A stretch of DNA of 64,000 nucleotides from NCBI GenBank assembly GCA_020536535.1, contig JAHLWZ010000496.1, forward strand, positions 62,001-126,000. Reading direction: 5' to 3'. Of the stretch, positions 58,601-64,000 are shown piece after piece. The first letter of the stretch is position 1, and every line of letters begins with the position of its first letter. A program made the translations under genes and the position numbers. The notes under the pieces are model-generated. The model was not told the origin of the DNA, did not search any database, and worked only from the letters and a program-made list of their open reading frames with translations. The DNA is from Pelomyxa schiedti. Its lineage: Eukaryota; Evosea; Pelobiontida; Pelomyxidae.

Positions 58601-61600
58601 ACCACCCGTTGTATTAACTCCGAAAGACAAGCTTTCCTTTGTCACTAAAATGGCCCGTTTCGATCAGGTTTGTTGTCACTGTATCCTCTCAGGATGTTAC
58701 CCTGGTTTTAGGTGTCTTGCCCTGAGTTATTCAGTCTGTATTTGGATCTTGTGTATCATATGCATGTGGATCACGCCCAACTAGAAAACAATGGGTTTAT
58801 GATGGGCCTGCATTCTAGGGAACCTGCAACACGAAGCAAATTCTTTGAATTGCACCATCAAAAACTACCAACTGTTGTGAGATTCAAACTTTCTTGCACT
58901 AATGCCCACTAGAATGTTCATCAGAGACTTTTGTATATTGTTTCCTCTAAGGACTGGGAAGGTGTGGCACACACATACTGGATCAAGCAGGTCTAACTTA
59001 TCTGTATATTGCCTTTTCTCAACTTTTGTTAAGGCTCTTGATTTGATTCTCGCAGTTCTTCATATTGAATCTATTCAACTGGATCCTCTTTGTGCACACT
59101 TACCAGTCATCACCAAAAATCGTCAGTCTCCTGCTATCGGTGCGACCATAACTAAGGAGGTATTACTCCATAAATTTTCTTCTTTTATGTAACAGTTCAA
59201 GGTAACAAATTTGGTCACGATGGAATGTGAGTTTACAAACAAAATGAAGAATCTACTTCTCAGTGATTTACTAACTCCCCTGCGGTATATACGTTCGTTT
59301 GCCCTTAAATTCGCTCAATACTTGGGAAGGGAAATGATCCATTACGACCCTGATCTCTCGCATCATCTATGGGTTATACTTTTCCCTTTTGCCTGGTCCT
59401 CTTCCTCTCTCTTTTCGTCTTTAATTCATTGTAGGCGTCACTTCTCTCCCGAACAACAATGTGAATTTCATGCACCACTCATTAAGTTATTGAATCAACC
59501 ATACCATCAAAAACAGCAACAAAACAGACCCAATACTATCCAAGTAACTTCTTTTGTTATCACTTCACCTTTTTTTTCCTCACTATTCTAGACATTACTT
59601 TCTGGAATCTATGCCTCTCCTCAGCCACCACCAATCCCACATCCACATCTGAAATATTTGTCACGCACATTCAATCTGTGGCAAGTTGGTATTGGCTATC
59701 TTGAGGAATACCTTCAAGGGAACGATAAGAGATTTCCCTCTGAAGAAACAGCGGAAAGGCGCGCTGAATTTGTTGGTACATTGGATGTGTTGCTATGACC
59801 AAAATAACTCTAGTCAGCTAGTGCACTGGTTGAATTGGCTGACTTATATACATCTCTGGGAGAAATGGACTACAGATACGGCTTACAAATGTCTTCCAGC
59901 AACTCTGAACATGCAAGGGTATGTTCTCTGAATTACTGTACAATGGCTCACCCTTGATGTTAGGCAGCCTTCCTATATGAGCAATTTGAACAGTGGTCGT
60001 CAGCAGCTGATGCTTATTTTGAAGCTATGAAACAGTTGGCAACAGGTCCAGTCAAACTTCCCACTTCACCAGTGTGTTTTTCCCCCTCCTCTTCCCCTAG
60101 TCAATCCTTGAAGCTTGATGCCATATATGAGGCCGGGTTTGTGGAGTGCACCAAACGGTTAAACAACTGGGATTTAGTAGCAAGCATAGCAAAAGAATAC
60201 TTACACCAAGGTATTCTTCCCTCTTTAACTTCGATTGATAATTTCTTCTCGACAGAGTTGTTGTTTGATAGTCTGTGGAGACTTGGTGACTGGAGTACAG
60301 CTCGCGACACTATCACACACATTCCTGATGATGATTCTAGCGTTACAAAGCGTCTTTTCCATTGCATGGATGCCGTGGCAAATTCGAAGTTTAATGACCT
60401 ATCCAATTTACTACTTCAATCAGTCTCCTTGATCCTCAAAGTACCATACAACACAAAACTACAAGACCTAACAAAAACAAAAAAGAAGTGGCAGCAATAC
60501 CCAGCAGATTGCCTTTCAGCCCAGTTGAATCTGTTGCATTCCATGCATCAGGTAATTCTCATTGTTCATCATTTCCACTGAAGAGTTTTAATAGTTGGTG
60601 GAAATTGAAGAAGCAAGTAATATTCTCACACAGTTGCTTCCCCAGTCCCGGGCAGTGGAAATGAAATCCAAATTCGTGTAGGTTTCCCCTCCACCTTGTT
60701 CTGATTGCTTTCCTGATTCATTCTAGGGTGTGGAGAGACCGTCTCCCCAACATTTGGGAAGATGTATTACTCTGGGGTGACATTATTTCATGGCACCAAT
60801 TTATTTTCAGTCAGCTTGCAACTGCATTCCCAGCGCAAGTTCCACAACCATCAGGTTTTTGTTCTCGCTTTTTCAGAATAGGATAATTACACAACAAGCT
60901 TTTTCTTTGATTGCTCCTCAAGAAACTGCCAGAGGACTTATTCAGCTAAGCCATGCATCAAGAAAATCCGGACTATTGAATACATGCCGCACAACTCTGT
61001 CTAAGCTCTATTCGTTACCAAATATTGATGTATGGATGCTTTCATAAAAAAAATGGATTTAACTAGAGAAAAGCCATCAGATGCCTATAGAAAACTGCGT
61101 GAACAAATTAAGTGTGATATTGCTTCTGGAAATTCAAAACGGGGTACCTTCCTACTCATGTCACTCTTTCCCTAAGAAAAAAAAAAGGTGTGGAAATTGT
61201 AAACCTACTGCCAGATGCTTATCAGGCTTCGCAAAAGGCGGACTTGTGGTGCCTTAAAGCCGAGTGCCTTTCAAGAATAGGATGTTTGGATGAAGCTTAT
61301 GAAACATACTCAGTGAGTATGGCATATGACAAGGGTAAATTGCTTGACAAGTTGTTATTCCTCAGTTCACACAGGATGGTTTCTATGGGGAAAATTCTGC
61401 GATAAGAGGTTTTTTGCAGTACGTGATAATCCAGCCTTACCACAACTTGTGGTCTGCCCTGTTGAGGATCCAATAGAATGGGCTCGGTTCGCAATTTCTT
61501 GCTACCTACAGGTAAAGTACTGAAATATATTGCTCTCAACATCGTTACAGGGTATTAAGCAATATAATGGCAATGTTCAGCCCTATATTGCACGCTGTTT

Positions 61601-64000
61601 GGTTCTTCTTGGTTATGATAATCAGTCGCATGTTCTGCTTGAATACTTCGAGTCTTGTACGGTGCAGTGTAAATTTATATCTACTCAAGTTTTGCAGTAT
61701 TTTCCTCTGTACCACTGTACCCCTGGGTGACATGGCTGCCACACCTCATACATTTATTCAGTGTATACCCAGCGAGTTCATCACTCAAAAACGTTCTGCA
61801 AAAATTCGTGGAATACTACCCGCAAACCTTGTTCTTTGCACTGCAATGTGGAGGCAGTCAGCAAGGGGAACTTTGTAGAAAAGAGGTTGCCTTGTAATAC
61901 TGTCCAATTCTGACTAATCCCAGATGGTCCACGCTTTAATGAGGGCTCAACCTGTGACAACTAGCAAGCAAAATGCAATTGTGCATGAAATATGCCATTC
62001 CTTGCAGCCAACTTCTCTTGAATCGGCACTTGTTAGAATGAAATCCATTTTTCTCCAGTGCTCTCGACAAGTATTGAAAGATAATGTCAACACATCTGTT
62101 CTGCAAGGCATTACTTCTCAACTGGAACAAATACGACTCTCTCTGGGAGACCACCCAGAGGTTACCCTGCCTCTTGAGAAATTTCAAACTGATCAATCCC
62201 AGGTTCTGAAGCGATTTAACTCTGATTTCTCTGAATCTTTGAACGAGCAGTCTTTGTTGCAAGTGACCATTTTGCCCCTTCCGAACAACTTGTTAAACTC
62301 ACTCCTTTAAGCTCATGCAAGTTCTCTCAAGGTGGCTTGACAGTGTGAACTTTAGCAGTACAACTCCTGGAAGTCCCAAGTCACAGGATTTATGCCAGCA
62401 TACTGATCACCTCCACAACAGCAGTCCCTTATTATGTACTATGCCACTACATGATATCGAAATTCCTGGCCAAATGCTTGAGGTCCACAAAAAAAAAGAA
62501 AAAAGGATACCTAACTATTCATGCAGGATAGTGGCATCGGATGGACTGTAATGATTGAACGTTTTTATCCTGAAGTACACATTTCAGCTTTTGAGGGTTT
62601 GAAAGAAACAGAGTAGTAAGGCACCAACACACATCAACAGGTAACTTTGTCCGTATGCTGGGATTTCTGGGATCCAATGGCAAAGTATATTGGGCGCAAG
62701 TGCAAGGCCCCAGTACATGCTACGGGATGCTCGGAGGGTCTTTTTCTGGTGATCCACAGTTGGATTTGTCACCCACAGTATATTACCAAGACTACATGGC
62801 GTGCCATTTGTACCGAAAATTAAACTTGCTTCTTCTCAAGAACAGGGTTGGGTTTTTCCATTTTTCTTCCCCCCGTTGTAATTGTTTCTAGCATACATGT
62901 AGAAGAAATGTTTTTTTGAATATTCCACTCATTGTTCCTGTATCATCCAGTGTACGACTGTTCTTTTGCCCACAAGATTCTGTTTCCTTGTGGCAGGTAA
63001 GAAAGTTTTCATAACGTATCAAGTATTGATACATGCCAGGTATATGTCAATTGGTGTCTTAGTTCTCCCCCACCTGAGGTTTCTATGGACGAGTCGGCTT
63101 TGACTCCATGGCCAACATATAAGCCATTTCTTGTGCATAGGGTTCTTTTTTACACCCTCCTCTAATTTTTTTAAGTTATCACAGAATGAGACAAAGCAAA
63201 ACCACTTTTCCCAATACAATGGACTCATCCCCTGTGACATTCTATCGAAGGTTTGAACTTTCTTTTATGCGTAGTTCTTACAAAAGCAGTACATGTCACA
63301 TTGTGCCACATCACTGGACCGTCTGTTCGAGATAAAACGTAAAATGATAAACGCTACAGCTGCCTCTGCTATCGTTGGATACACCTGTGGAATTCCACCC
63401 CCAACACCAGAAAGAATTATTCTTTCACAATCGTCTTGTCCTACCATGAACATGCTGCATTTTCCAGGTACAGTCAAATCATTTCTGTGTTTCATCTCGA
63501 CTACTTTTAACCTTGCCCAGCATACAATCAACAAGGTCTAGCCTGTGGTTGCTCTGGAATAACTCCCTCTTCTATAATGATGCGCCTTACACCCAGTATA
63601 CAATATTTATTCAACCCGCTAACGGGAATACCGGGGCCTCTTACAGCAGGAATGATCTCCGCCAGCATTGCCCTCTCGCAGTCGAAGGTTCGGAGGCGTA
63701 TCTCTTTTGCCCCTCTAACACTCAGATAGTACCACCTGAAATCATTCTTGGAAGTATTTCTGATGGATGACCCATCGTTCTGTACACAACCAACACATCC
63801 TGAACCCGCCCCAGTTGATAAAATGGACCAAGACAGCACCGAAACAACCGGCGACCACAAGCCCTCATCCTCTGACATGGATCAAGACAGCACTCACCCT
63901 TCCAAGGACAAACTCATTCAACAGAACCTTTCAACAACTTGCACTCGCCTCGACTTCCTCTATGCGCACCCCGGGCCGCCATCCTGTCCTCTAGATACAG
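49674..64000 (+). CDS. TRRAP: TRRAP/Tra1-like pseudokinase scaffold, 3' end cut by window
   Basis: A 14-kb gene of many small exons. The N-terminus reads KLKLVVELRENLDIMHTLEY, TILEIIKRLPCTDQLK and CLHIIIELHKNFKMSM, matching the TRRAP start. Strong HEAT-region matches follow: ILDHFAVVLTMVDPRIFKDV, VMVRLFKLVFGSLAQYPEND, LNYFALLRALFR, MRDLFVELSLTIPVKPSALA and HGQAALKILGKMGGRSRK (50-53 kb). TPR-like FAT segments follow (59-62 kb). The PI3K-like region begins near 62650 (MLGFLGSNGKVYWAQVQG). RLTPSIQYLFNPLTGIPGPL with TAGMIS (about 63580-63650) replaces the activation segment exactly where TRRAP has its non-catalytic version. The protein is the activator-binding scaffold of SAGA and NuA4/TIP60 histone acetyltransferase complexes. 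The C-terminal FATC end probably lies just beyond 64000. Confidence 0.93.

Overview
The window is nuclear DNA from an intron-dense, gene-dense eukaryote. Almost every gene is cut by short GT-AG introns of roughly 35-90 nt, and TAA, TAG and TGA all act as stops. The cysteine desulfurase at 38830-40464 resembles the NIF type that Archamoebae (Entamoeba, Mastigamoeba, Pelomyxa) use instead of mitochondrial ISC. With the intron density and the amoeba-style gene content, this makes a free-living archamoeba of the Pelomyxa/Mastigamoeba kind the best guess. That is an inference, not a proof.

Layout, left to right. 48-1286 (+) is a gene of unknown function, with a diverged relative at 29164-30285 (-). 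1773-5558 (-) encodes a VIT/VWA protein and 5698-6984 (-) a GNAT acetyltransferase. 7353-9759 (+) is a P-protein/ArsB-like ion transporter and 9908-11564 (-) a DCAF12-like WD40 protein. 12208-13651 (+) is NAC alpha. 13688-17547 (-) is a receptor-like membrane protein with a cytosolic cyclic-nucleotide phosphodiesterase. 17949-18943 (-) is a broken kinase-like gene. 19074-24999 (+) is a probable SHOC1/ZIP2-type meiotic protein. 25124-26483 (+) pairs a probable ILEI-like domain with BTB. 26754-27564 (-) is a PH-HMA fusion, and 27674-29105 (+) an SRA-YDG protein with a zinc knuckle.

30393-31919 (+) is an intronless alpha/beta hydrolase with an extra C-terminal domain, and 31992-34440 (-) a 5'-nucleotidase. 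34441-37289 is a patch of direct and inverted duplications with degenerate gene pieces and conserved hairpins. 37290-38504 (-) is a DnaJC11-like repeat protein, 38830-40464 (+) NifS, 40557-41822 (-) a secreted protein, 41922-43470 (-) a synapsin homologue, and 43561-45784 (+) a secreted transglutaminase. 45968-49309 (+) is a fusion of adenylate kinase, RING, VWA and Vint. From 49674 to the right edge runs the giant TRRAP/Tra1 gene, incomplete at its 3' end.

There is no operon logic, but genes are tightly packed: convergent stops lie as close as 36 bp and divergent starts about 90 bp apart. The most notable content is a set of unusual domain combinations and of families better known from animals (synapsin, factor-XIII-type transglutaminase, receptor-type PDE, probable ILEI). 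Exon joins were read by eye from splice consensus and homology, so internal boundaries are approximate unless stated.
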